64,000 bases of DNA from Madurella fahalii (lineage: Eukaryota > Ascomycota > Sordariomycetes > Sordariales): assembly GCA_029876055.1 (NCBI GenBank), contig CM056878.1, positions 4,030,001-4,094,000 of the forward strand, written 5' to 3'. Numbering within the stretch: position 1 is the first letter of the stretch; every line of letters begins with the position of its first letter. The position numbers were made by a program, and so were the translations under genes. The notes beneath the pieces were generated by a model. It was not told where the DNA came from. It saw nothing but the letters and a program-made list of their open reading frames with translations, and ran no database searches. Of this stretch, positions 30,104-39,998 are shown piece by piece.

Positions 30104-30796
30104 ATGATGTCTTTCTTCCCCCGGTCGTTTGGCGCTCCGGCTGCCACTGACACCAGCTTCACCCCTCTATTCCGCCTGCTCGAGGACTATGACAACTACT
30201 CCCGCGAGGTCCAGAACTCTGACGCAGGCCGCCAGCGGCGCCCAAGACAGGCCCGGTCTGGCCTCGCTGCATTCACCCCAAAGTTCGACGTCGGCGAGAC
30301 GGAGAACGCCTACGAGCTCCACGGCGAGCTCCCCGGACTTGAGCGCGAGAATGTGAACATTGAGTTCACCGAACCACAGACCATCGTCATCCGCGGTCGT
30401 GTTGAGCGCAACTATTCAGAGCCCAACAACAACAATACCAACGCCGGGACAAACACCGGGCCCGCTGAGGTAGGCCGGCGCAACTCGCACCAACCCACTG
30501 TCGAGGACGACCCTGAGGACGAGCACACGCCGGCCTCGACTCCGGCCACGACTCCTAAGCCGGGCGCTGCCAAACCCGACACTGCAGGACAGAACCAGGA
30601 GGTCGCAAAGGCACCGAGCCAGCAGGAGCCCAAGTACTGGCTCTCGGAGCGCTCTGTCGGCGAGTTCTCACGCACCTTCAGCTTCCCGACCCCTGTCGAC
30701 CACGACAGTGTCTCGGCTCGTCTGAACAACGGCATCTTGACCGTTACGGTGCCGAAGGCCAAGAAACCCGCTGCGAGGCGGATCACGATCAACTAG
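30104..30796 (+). CDS. hsp30: Small heat-shock protein, HSP30/HSP20 type
   Basis: Intronless, 230 residues from the first of two adjacent ATGs (MMSFFPRSFG). ATP-independent chaperone that holds unfolding proteins. The N-terminus FTPLFRLLEDYDNYSREVQ matches Neurospora HSP30. The alpha-crystallin domain starts at FTPKFDVGETENAYELHGEL, continues through PGLERENVNIEF, is split by an insertion of about 80 residues rich in Asn, Thr, Pro and Glu, and resumes at GEFSRTFSFPTPVDHDSVSARLNNGILTVTVPK, with the conserved A-x-x-x-N-G-I-L-T-V-x-V-P motif. Such a long loop is usual in filamentous-fungal HSP30. It ends RRITIN. The five-unit heat-shock element upstream supports heat induction. Confidence 0.92.
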   Translation: MMSFFPRSFGAPAATDTSFTPLFRLLEDYDNYSREVQNSDAGRQRRPRQARSGLAAFTPKFDVGETENAYELHGELPGLERENVNIEFTEPQTIVIRGRVERNYSEPNNNNTNAGTNTGPAEVGRRNSHQPTVEDDPEDEHTPASTPATTPKPGAAKPDTAGQNQEVAKAPSQQEPKYWLSERSVGEFSRTFSFPTPVDHDSVSARLNNGILTVTVPKAKKPAARRITIN

Positions 30797-32092
30797 GTAG
30801 TCCAATTTGGACGGAGGAATGGGCAGAACGGTTGATGGGACGGCTAGGCAATCATTGTTCGCGGGCATAGGTCTTGGACTGGCGGATCTGCATGAATTTG
30901 GGCAACATGGTTCAGTTTCGGGATTCGGTTCGGGTCAGGAGTTGGGGCAATGGTTGTTCTCTTCAGCGTTGATTACTAGTTCAGCCCGAGACTGGAACAA
31001 ATAAAACATCTTATTCACAGCTTAGCCTGCACATTCACAGTATATGCCTACATGTGGCATGCGCCCCTAAATAACCCCGCCTTCTCTGGCTTTCCATTTT
31101 TTCCCGTCCTATCTAAGTTTCCCACTGCATGACATAATTCATACTATAATGCGACTGTTGGCCCTGAATGCTTACCTTGCCTAGCTACTAAATCGGCACT
31201 TCGTCGAGCCCAAGTTTGTCTCCGGTTAGCGGTCAGTCTGCAAGCACACCAATTTTCCTACTAAATCCAGCAATACTTACCGACTGCTTCACATCTGGCT
31301 TAAACGGGCCAGAGAACTCTACCTCCCAACATTCCCACGAGGAGATTATTGAAGAGGCGCGTGCATTTCCCATCTAGAGCCGTCCCTTACTCGGTAACGA
31401 GTTGTCTCTCCCCCTAAAATCTGGTGCCGGATCCTCCTCATATTCGGATTTGACGACTTGAAGGCTTTAGTCCATGCATCTCCCACCTTTCACGCGCAAT
31501 ACCGAGAAGGCCGCCGATATATTCGCCGTAAACTCCTGGAGACCACTTTGCGGGGCATTGTCGTTGACGTGTGTCCCGCCTACCAGATAGGCTGCGCTCG
31601 CCATTTCGGTTTCTGGCGACGGCGAGCAGAACGTGGACGGAGCACGTCCCCTATTTGCCTGGACGGTGTTATGGCACGGAGCGTATAGCAACCTGTACGG
31701 ATCGTGTACGCGATGCTCTGACTTCCACAAGTGAGGTTACCTGATGTGGGATGCATCTCAGCTTGAGGGCATGCCGGTGATGAGCTGACTGGCAAGACAT
31801 TGGGAAACCATAGGCTAGCCAGATCCCGAAGATAATTAGACTCTCAAGGATAGGCAATCAAGGCAGCTGGGTACTAAAGCCCATTGATTCAATCCTGATG
31901 GCGTCCGTTGCTCTTGGGAAAAAAAAGGTAATAGAGCTGAACATAAGCACCAAACCGTTCTTAATTCCAAATTGTCCCTAGACTACCAAAAACTACCTAG
32001 GTACCCAATTCGACTTACTAATACCAACAATCCACCAACGACCCAAGCATCCCCAACAAAACACGATACCCTCCGCGCCACGAAAGCCCCGC
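30797..32092. other. Intergenic, about 1.3 kb
   Basis: 3' flanks of two convergent genes. A short minus-strand frame at 31236-31374 (MGNARASSIISSWE...) reads like coding sequence for some 45 codons but has no family match and no good splice partners. Nothing else seen. Confidence 0.4.
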
Positions 32093-33040
32093 TCACAAGT
32101 CCGAGTCGTTACTGATCGTGCTCGTCCCGCCCCCGTGCGCCTCGGCGATGACCTGGGTGCGCGTGACGCGGCCGGCCGTGTCGACGTAGATCCAGCTAGT
32201 CACCTCGATGCCGGGGAAGGGGTTGTAGACGTACTGCAGCTCGAACTCGCGGACCTCGCCGTCCACCTCGATCGTTTTGTTGTGCCCGTTGAAGGTCATG
32301 TCGCGCTCGTAGTAGCCGACCACCTCGCGCCGCCGCTCGGTGCCGTCGTTGTCGAGGTACTCGTCGTACAGCTCCCCGTTCTGCGCGAGGATGCGGTTCC
32401 GGTGCGCGTTGCCTTGGTAGTCGTTTACGCTGTAGAGGACGTTGTGCTCGAGGTTGTAGGGGAGGTCGGAGCGCCTAGTGTTGTCATTATTGTTGTTATC
32501 GCTGTTGTTGGTGTCGTCGCCGGTGACGGTGTCGGTTATCGTGTCGACAGTGTTGTTGACGATTTCCACGACTTCTTGTCCCAGCGTTGCAATGATCGGA
32601 TTCAGGTCGATGCTGGTGAGCACGTCGTCTACCATACGCACCACGTTCTCGAGGCGCGCTTCCAGCTCGACCCTGGCGCTGACGTCTTCGATCGTCAGCC
32701 TGACTCGGTCAATGCTCGCGTCGACGCCAGCGTTGATGCGTAGGAGCTTGAGGACTTGGGCGTCCAGGTTCACTTTGGCTGTGATGTTGTCGACTTGGAT
32801 GTCGATGGTGCCCACACTGACCGAGGCGTTGAGGTAGACATCGGGCTCTGGGTCGAGGATGTTGACGCCCGAATCCGTATTGGCGGTCTCATAGAGGGCT
32901 GATTCGGGGTCGCCGCGTTTGTCGAGCCGATAGCCAATGTAGCCGTCGCCGTCGCCGTCGCCTCCGTTCCCGCCTGACTGCGCCGAGACTGACGCGATGC
33001 AGAGTATCAAGGGGATTATCCCGGATATTGTGCACTTCAT
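32093..33040 (-). CDS. Secreted protein, paralogue 1 of a divergent pair
   Basis: Intronless, 315 residues. Signal peptide MKCTISGIIPLILCIASVSA, then a Gly/Asp-rich stretch. The core (residues about 65-155) has regular alternating patterns: DVYLNASVSVGTIDIQVDN, ITAKVNLDAQVLKLLRINAG, then VRMVDDVLTSIDLNPII. This matches, piece by piece, the gene transcribed away from it at 33783. An Asn/Asp-rich linker precedes a C-terminal half that the partner has only in part (YYERDMTFNGHN; partner NYQKNMTYTG). Several N-glycosylation sites and no cysteine pattern. The amphipathic repeat suggests an extracellular coat, wall or LEA-like protein; I recognise no named family. Confidence 0.75.
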   Translation of the reverse strand: MKCTISGIIPLILCIASVSAQSGGNGGDGDGDGYIGYRLDKRGDPESALYETANTDSGVNILDPEPDVYLNASVSVGTIDIQVDNITAKVNLDAQVLKLLRINAGVDASIDRVRLTIEDVSARVELEARLENVVRMVDDVLTSIDLNPIIATLGQEVVEIVNNTVDTITDTVTGDDTNNSDNNNNDNTRRSDLPYNLEHNVLYSVNDYQGNAHRNRILAQNGELYDEYLDNDGTERRREVVGYYERDMTFNGHNKTIEVDGEVREFELQYVYNPFPGIEVTSWIYVDTAGRVTRTQVIAEAHGGGTSTISNDSDL

Positions 33041-33782
33041 CGCGTCTTAGCTGTTGGGTTATCTTGAGAAATGCTCAAGTGAAAACCGAATGGTATAATT
33101 TGCCTACGAGTGAAGGCAGTCTCCAAGCGGGCTTTCAGATGGTATCCAGTGCGCCCCGCATCATGGTGGACGAAGGACCCGATATGTGCCGCCATGCCGT
33201 CGTTGTTGGCATACGGCGTACGGAGCCAGGTCATCCAGCTCTCTGGTTACACATGCTTAGAGGTCTTGATATCGACCAGGGTGCTGCCAAGGCAAGACTT
33301 GGTTGCAGGTCAAATAAGGTGCCAAGACCAATTACAGTGTTGATGCAAGCACCGAAAGCATGGCAAAACCCCTGGCGGCCCGCAGGACACCAGCTCGTGT
33401 AGCGTTTCACCGAACCACTGGGAAAGGTGCCGACTGGATCGCTGCCGGGATCATGGACCTTACCGTTGGCACATCTCTGGAACGCGGTCCATGAAATGCG
33501 ACGGGCCATGCAGCGAGCAAGAAACGTGTGCGAATGCCACCGCGAGAAATCAAGGTCGGAAAATAAGCCATAGCTGCCCAAGTAAGACTTGGCGACGGGG
33601 TGGTATTTGTCCATGTTTTCTGACTCGAGAGGTTGTCCTCCATGGAGGTCCTAGGCTTCCTCATAATTGGGAGGCCTGCATCGTGTAATTTGTTACACTA
33701 TTTCTTCTCGCTGGACTGGCAAGCATTCGCGTCCGGATACCACTCTTTTGAATAGCTCTGGGAAATAGGCGTGCCGTCCAGC
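33041..33782. other. Shared divergent promoter region of the paralogous pair
   Basis: 742 bp between two oppositely transcribed secreted paralogues. Frames inside it are short and unsupported. No obvious inverted repeat remains from the duplication. Confidence 0.5.
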
Positions 33783-34745
33783 ATGAAGACCACCACCACG
33801 ATCGGCCCACTACTCAGGGTGTTGTGCCTGTTGATGTTGGCGGCATTAGCATCCTCGCAAACTCCTTCACCAACAACCTCCCCACCGCCGACGGACACCC
33901 CATCCTCATCGCCACCGCCGGGGAGCTCATCTTCCCCTCCAGCAAGCTCCAGCGCCGGCTCATCGTCCACTAGTACCGGCTCCTCCTCCACTCGCACAGG
34001 TGGAGGAGGCGGCGGCGGCAACACGGCCCTACCACCGCTTCCTACAGGGACCTCCCCGCCAGATGTCCTTCTCCGCGTCCCTGAGCTCCACGTCGGCCGC
34101 ATCGAACTCGACGTGGACAATCTGCGGGCCGACCTCAACCTCAACGCCGAGATCGCCAACCTCGTCTCGCTCAACGTCGGCGTGCAGGTAGGCGTCGAGA
34201 AGGTGAATATCACCATCGCCGAGGTCGACGCCCAGGTCGACCTCATCATCCGCCTGGGACAGCTCGCGAAAATGGTGAACCGCACGTTGGCGACGCTGAA
34301 CCTGAATCCGCTGCTGATCAACCTGTTGAATGATGTCAGCGATGTGGTGGATAGCGTCGTGGGTGCCGTGGACGGGCTGCTGGGGAGTATTTTGAATGGC
34401 GGAACCACGTTAAATTTCCTAATCGATAACCTGGGGAATATCGTGCAGGAGGTTGTCGAGGCGGGCGGGGAGACCGTGAGCACGATTGTCGGGAATTATC
34501 AGAAGAACATGACGTATACGGGCATTTCGAAAGAGTTAGGGAACGGGCTGACGCAGAGGACGTATCGCTATGATCCGCTGGGAAGTTTGGTGAACATCAT
34601 TTTCAATACGCTGGGCCAGGTCGTGCAGGCGGTGGTGGTGGGAAAGGATAATGGGGAGGGAGGTTCGAGCAGCAGTTCGGCTCAGCCGACGGCAACTGTG
34701 AGCACCACGACTAGCAGCCAGGCTCCAACTACGACGGCTGGGTGA
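33783..34745 (+). CDS. Secreted protein, paralogue 2 of a divergent pair
   Basis: Intronless, 320 residues starting MKTTTTIGPLLRVLCLLMLA, a signal peptide. Residues about 27-90 are a Ser/Pro/Thr and poly-Gly stretch likely to be O-glycosylated. The core aligns with the divergent neighbour: PDVLLRVPELHVGRIELDVD, LRADLNLNAEIANLVSLNVG, then LAKMVNRTLATLNLNPLL. It then has a longer helical part (VSDVVDSVVGAVDGLLGSIL) and a Ser/Thr-rich tail, without a clear GPI signal. The two proteins differ in their terminal decorations but share the central amphipathic domain, consistent with an old inverted duplication. Function unknown. Confidence 0.75.
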   Translation: MKTTTTIGPLLRVLCLLMLAALASSQTPSPTTSPPPTDTPSSSPPPGSSSSPPASSSAGSSSTSTGSSSTRTGGGGGGGNTALPPLPTGTSPPDVLLRVPELHVGRIELDVDNLRADLNLNAEIANLVSLNVGVQVGVEKVNITIAEVDAQVDLIIRLGQLAKMVNRTLATLNLNPLLINLLNDVSDVVDSVVGAVDGLLGSILNGGTTLNFLIDNLGNIVQEVVEAGGETVSTIVGNYQKNMTYTGISKELGNGLTQRTYRYDPLGSLVNIIFNTLGQVVQAVVVGKDNGEGGSSSSSAQPTATVSTTTSSQAPTTTAG

Positions 34746-35111
34746 AATTGGTAACTTGAAGAGTTGTCGGGGTTCATATCTCAGTCCCGCCGTCTCTACG
34801 TAATTAAATCAACGGGCATGTCTTCGTGCCGCCTAGGCACACGGGATTCACGGTTTTGTGCAGCAATCGATGATCAATAATTACCTTAGCTGTAGCTCAG
34901 CGTGCCGATTATACTAGGATGTTGGTAAGGCACTATAAGGTAGGTAAGGTACAGTACCTTAGGTAACGCTCCCCGCACTGCTGACATGTTATGCACCAAC
35001 CCCCTGAATGTGGTTGCCTTGTTAGGGTTTAGCCCAGTTGAGTCGACATCTCTCCTCGATAACCCCGCCCGGCCATAAATTCATAGCTTTGTCACGAAAC
35101 AACAACTCGCC
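34746..35111. other. Intergenic, promoter of the HET gene
   Basis: No coding signal. Contains several copies of the AAGGTA / TACCTTAGGTA motif (about 34936-34966) that recurs in intergenic DNA of this window. Confidence 0.45.
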
Positions 35112-37320
35112 ATGGCGGACCCAGACTACTCCTATCAGCCTCTGAATCTTCCCTCTGAAACACGCGTTCTGACCGTGTCTCCTGGCAAATATGAAGATCC
35201 TCTCATTTGCAGCCTGTCGCACATATCCATCGCACAGCCGGACGAGCCGTACGAGGCACTCAGCTACTGTTGGGCCCAGAGTGTCATGGACAAGGAGCAA
35301 CCGGACCCTGATCTTGTGGTTCAGGCCGCCGCATATGGCAAAAAAGAAGATGGCACGCTCGTCGACGTGGGTGGCCCTATCGCATTTAAAGATATGCTTG
35401 ACCACGCCTACTACGGTAGCACCTATATAAGAATGGGCGGGGCGCTTCCTGACATGCTCGTCCTCATAGATGACGAGCCCATCATCATCGGAGGAGAGCT
35501 CCATAGGGCGCTCCAACATCTCAGGGACCACGACAAGCCTCTACGGATCTGGGTCGATGCTCTATGTATCAACCAGAACGACCTGGTTGAGCGTAACGAG
35601 CATGTCAGAATCATGGGCCGAATCTACGCCAACGCCTCTCATGTGAGGATCTGGTTGGGTGACGAGATTGGCATTGAGATGGGCTTCATGGAGACGTTAC
35701 GACTCGCAAATGAGATACTGTACGACTTGCTGATTACCCAGGGGATGCTGAAAAACGGGGCCAGCATGTCAGAGATCCAGAACCAATTCGTCAACTCGCC
35801 AGAGACAGAGAAGCTAGACTGGGAGAAGATAGCAGAGTTTGTTGATAGGGCTTGGGTACGCTGCTTGCCAATTTGTATCACTATGAATTCGGCTGACAAG
35901 GAAGTTCCACCGAACATGGGTCATCCAAGAGATCGCCAACGCCCAGGAGGCTACGATCCACGTCGGCCGTTTCGTCATCCCCTGGGAGGAACTGGTCTAC
36001 GTGATTGTCGGTCTCAAGACTTATCATCTTGACTACCTAATCGCCGACTATAGAGGACTCAAGGCGATTGGCATGATGCACCATCTGCGAAGCGAACGAG
36101 TCGGAATGAAACTCCCGCACTCTACCATGGATCTCCTAACGCTAGCCGAAGAGCTTCGCGACTTCAAGAGCACCCTTGCTAGCGATAAGATCTACGGCAT
36201 CGTTGGCCTAACGTCCGAGAAGGACAAGCTCACCGTCGACTACTCTCTGACCCCTGAACAGGTTTTTACCTCTTTTGCCAAATCCTACCTGGAATCATCA
36301 ACCACCCCCCTCTCTATCCTCGCGCACTGCGTCGATGTGCCTTCCAAACCCCGCCTCCTCGACCTCCCCTCTTGGGTGCCGGACTGGACTCGCGCAGGCC
36401 ACGTAGAACCGTTCCGCGTGCGCCAACTGCGCTGCAACGCATGCGGCCCGACCACCCCAAACTTCGAGCTTCACCCCGCGACCAACACCCTACACATCTG
36501 GGGCCGCCTGCTAGACTACGTTGACGACTTCGACGACATCCGCGCCATCCCCCCGCCGCGCGTATCCTACGGCGAACCGTACCCATCCAACCCAGAGGAA
36601 GGACCGGTCGGAGACGAGCACGCCGCCGCCGCCGCCACCGGCCCTTCGGGCCCCAACCGCCTATTCTTCGACCCGGCCGCGCGCAACGCCCGACGCGTGC
36701 GGGAGTGGCTGGCAATCAACGACGCCTACCATCAGAACATCCTCCGCATCGCCTCGCGCAACTGCACCGGCGCCGCGGCGGGCCCCGCGGGGGCTCCCGT
36801 GACGGTCCTCGAGGTTCTGCGCCGCACGGCCCTCTGGCGCACCTTCATGTGCAACCGCACGCGCGGCAACGCGGTCCCGGATCCGTCGGCGCTGCCGTAC
36901 GCCGACGGCCTGGCGGTGATGCTGTCCCGCGGAGGCGCGGTGGAGATGCTGCGGGAGTGGGTGGAGCACGATGTTGCGGAGCACGGGCTCGCTGCGGAGG
37001 AGGCGGAGGAGCGGTTTGAGAAGCTCAAGGAAGCGTATGAGCTAGTGCTGGGGGCCAATTCCAGGTGGTGTCATAACCGGAGGTTTTTCAGGTCGGAGAG
37101 CGGGCGGTTCGGGTGGGTGGTGGATGGGGTGAGGAAGGGGGATGCGGTGGCTATGTTTTATGGGGCGGAGTATCTGTTTCTGTTGAGGCGGGAGGGCGAC
37201 GGGGCAGAGTCAAGTGGGAAGTGGAAGATCGTGGGGGACTGTTGGATGGATGGGTTTGCGGATGGAGAAGGGGCGGGTGAGGAGTGGGGGGATAGACATA
37301 TGAAATTCATTATCGCCTAA
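35112..37320 (+). CDS. HET-domain protein
   Basis: Two exons, 35112-35855 and 35905-37320, with a 49-nt intron (GTACGC to GGAAG), both phase 0; 719 residues. The heterokaryon-incompatibility domain (PF06985) is complete: EPYEALSYCWAQ near residue 52, ELHRALQHLRDHDKPLRIWVDALCINQND near 125-160, GRIYANASHVRIWLGDE, and, across the splice site, RAW-FHRTWVIQEIANAQ. SDKIYGIVGLTSE and LPSWVPDW are the usual later motifs. The C-terminal 300 residues are variable; no NACHT, WD or ankyrin repeats follow. HET domains cause cell death when activated in non-self recognition. The locus shows no lesion, unlike the HET remnant at 23.4 kb. Confidence 0.9.
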
Positions 37321-37736
37321 GAGAGATAGAAATTTCATACTACCTGTAGACAGACGTGGTTTTTTTCTGGTGGATATATGGTGATCATTGGACATTGTAC
37401 TCTGGTGGTGACTTTCTTTCTCTAATCCCCTATGTCGCGCGTGCATGGGGCTTGTTAGAGGCTATAGAAGTGCACTTGCGGAAACGAAGTCTGAAGAGTC
37501 TATCTACTTTGGATAAAAAAGAAGATGACTTAAATACGAAGAAAAAGTGGCTGACAGAGCTCATATGATGGGTTCCTGAGTAATTAAATGGTGCAAAAAC
37601 ACACACCTACACCCACATGCCCATCAAAACATGGGAGAGGACAAAGGTGGCCAAATGCCAGACAGACAGAGGACAAGACAGGCCAGGCGAGGCCAGTCCT
37701 AGGTGAGAAACACTTTCCTGTGGATTAAACAACAAA
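37321..37736. other. AT-rich intergenic stretch with a dispersed repeat
   Basis: Non-coding DNA between the HET gene and the kinase-like gene. Its right part is copy 2 of the dispersed repeat. Confidence 0.45.
37592..37695. repeat. Dispersed repeat, copy 2
   Basis: Same orientation and motif order as 20180-20285: ACACCTACACCCACAT, ATCAAAACATGGGAGAGGAC, CCAAATGCCAGACAGACA and CCAGGCGA. Lies directly downstream of the kinase-like gene's stop codon and in AT-rich DNA like the first copy. Confidence 0.7.
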
Positions 37737-39998
37737 TTATCTGCCGTGAAGTGTCCGCTTTCTACGGTTATCATCTAGGTTCCCCCCCAATCTCTTCTTT
37801 TTCCCGGAAAGCCTCTCGACCTGCCTATGTTTGCCTGGGGGGATGAGGCTGGCACGGTCGAAGTCGACCGCCATGACGCGGCGCCGCTCCTCGCTCCACA
37901 GCAGGTTAGCCGGCCGCTCATCGCCGTGTATCACGCCCTCGCTCCATAGCGCCTGCAACGACCGTGCCACCTCGGCCGCCAAGTCCGGCACCGTTGCCTC
38001 CGTCGCCTCCTCACCAGCCCACGACATCAGCAGCATATACACGATGCTCGTCCCGGCAAAACGGAGCGCGTCTCTCGCCGTGAGGTAGTACGGGTTCACC
38101 AGACTGACATCTCCCAGAAAGACCGGTACCGCGTTACCTTGGAGATTCTCCAGTCGACCGTACACCCTAGCTTCTTGTGAGAGGTACCGGGCGTATTCAC
38201 GTATTGTTCCCTTGCCGACAAAGGTGTATCCGTACGGCGCTAGCGACAGTTTGAAGAGCGTCCCTCTTGCCCCGTACTTGCCGCGCCGCTCAAGCGGCTC
38301 GCAATCTCGATCTAGACACCGCGCCAACTGCTCCCGCATCAGCTGGCATAGGTCGCTAATACCGATCGGGTGCAGGGAGCCGCCAGCGACCGTTCGATGC
38401 GACGATACATTTGGGCAATCCTTGTCGAGCTCGTATCCTCTCTTGAGGCCGAGCAGACATGCCTGGGTGCAGTACTGCCAAGTCTGACGTTCAGCCTCAT
38501 CGCTGCTTGGGTTCCCGCTGCTCGACGATGATGGTGCGTCCTTCCGTTTCGTCTGAAGGCTGAGACTAACCGAACCAGCATCATGTAGATTTTGGCTGAC
38601 GTGATAATTGCGTTCATCACCGTCATCGCTGCTGCCATCGTCATCCCGTCGCCCACGAGCCATATCCGGAACTTTACAGGTTGTATCCAGAGCGTTGACT
38701 CAGGGTCCGTCGCGAAACGGGACCGGCCGTCCCGCGATATGAGGAATCCGACGACTGAGTGGATTGGGCGAGCTCCTCCTCTTCCGTTTCGTACTTCATC
38801 CCCGGATAACGAATCGGCTACTCACGAAGGACTTTCCTCGCTTCGTCCACCCAATGCCGTGACCGTGTTTCAGATCGGAGAGCCAGCAGACTGAAGCTCG
38901 CTACCTGAGCAACAGCGGTGCTGAACTCTCTCAGCTCTCCGTCTTCGGCCTCGGCCTCCTCGCCGGGATCGACCAATGCGTAATACAACGTAGACGGCTC
39001 GTGTTCCTTGGCCCGCAGGAAAAGAAAGGACTTGCCAGCAGTCAAGTAACCATACTCAAGCCCAAGCCGTATCATGTAGTCAAATGTTTGCGTCAGTACC
39101 ATTGCAGTCAACAAATCTGAGGCGTCTCGTGACGCTTGGTCTGTTTCGGTGCTTATCCAAGTACTCGCACGCTGTTTGATGACCACCTTGGTAAACAGGT
39201 CCTCTTCGAGGGACTGGTGGAGTCTGTTCACCCGGAGCATATGAGCGCCCTTGTACTCAACGACAAAGGCTATGGCGCGGTTCCCAGCAGGATCTTCGCG
39301 GATACAGCGACGGTCGGGTCTGATCTCTTTCGGCTCAACCGCGATTCTTTTGGTGGGAGAAGGTTGTCGTCGCTGCTTCCCTGTGCTCTCGGCCATACCA
39401 GTGGAGATTGCCTCGTCAACTGTTTGACTAGTAATGCTGAGAGAATGATTCGCAAAGGATATGCGAGATGTGTTGAACCCTCCAAATTCGGGATCTGTTC
39501 CAATATCCATGCACAGAGCGCAGATAATATCTTTGACGGGTCCTTCTACCGCCATGAGTTCGAAAGATCGGATGTCATCTTCGCTAGCCACCGGCGTCTC
39601 ACAGGCGCGTCGCTGCATCTCGCGGACCCCAATATAGGATGGAAAGACTCGCTTATCCTTCAATACGTTTTGATGATGTTGAAGTGACGTTGTTGTGTCT
39701 CGACAAATCCGTCCCAGGGGCGAAGAATGGAAGGGTAGAATTTCCCATCGACTTTCGTTGTGGACGTCTTGGAAGCGCCGGACCGTACTGCGAGGGACAG
39801 GAAAAGGAACCGATGACAGTATTCCGGGTACCGACTGAGAGTGGTCTTGTGCTGAAGCTGGTTCTCCTGTTCGAGTCGCGCATTCACTTGCTGCAGCCGC
39901 CTTCGTTCCTCCTCGGCCTCCTCTGCACGCGCCTCCGCCTCCGCGACCCTTGCTCTTAGACGTTCTAGTTCGGACATGGTGTCGATAATTTGTTGCAT
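37737..39998 (-). CDS. Kinase-like protein with N-terminal E-Y-K domain, one-base frameshift
   Basis: Exons 39998-38826 and 38671-37737 (intron 154 nt, GTGAGT to AAAG, phase 1). Starts MQQIIDTMSELERLRARVAE, a coiled coil to about residue 40. A middle domain contains FELMAVEGPVKDIICAL and AIAFVVEYKGAH; the V-E-Y-K strand recalls the E-x-K of PD-(D/E)xK nuclease-like folds found before kinase-like domains in fungi (inference). The C-terminal part is a protein-kinase-like fold: KYGARGTLFKLSLAPYGYTF, then VGKGT with a candidate Lys, VIHGDERPANLLW in place of the HRD loop, and VMAVDFDRA in place of DFG. The frame slips by one base near 39661-39666 (loss of one T, minus strand), so the gene is either freshly broken or misread. 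Total about 703 codons if continuous. Confidence 0.6.

Noticed and set aside
31236..31374. 45-codon minus-strand frame (MGNARASSIISSWE...)
   Set aside because: Reads like protein, but it is very short, with no splice-consistent neighbour or family match.
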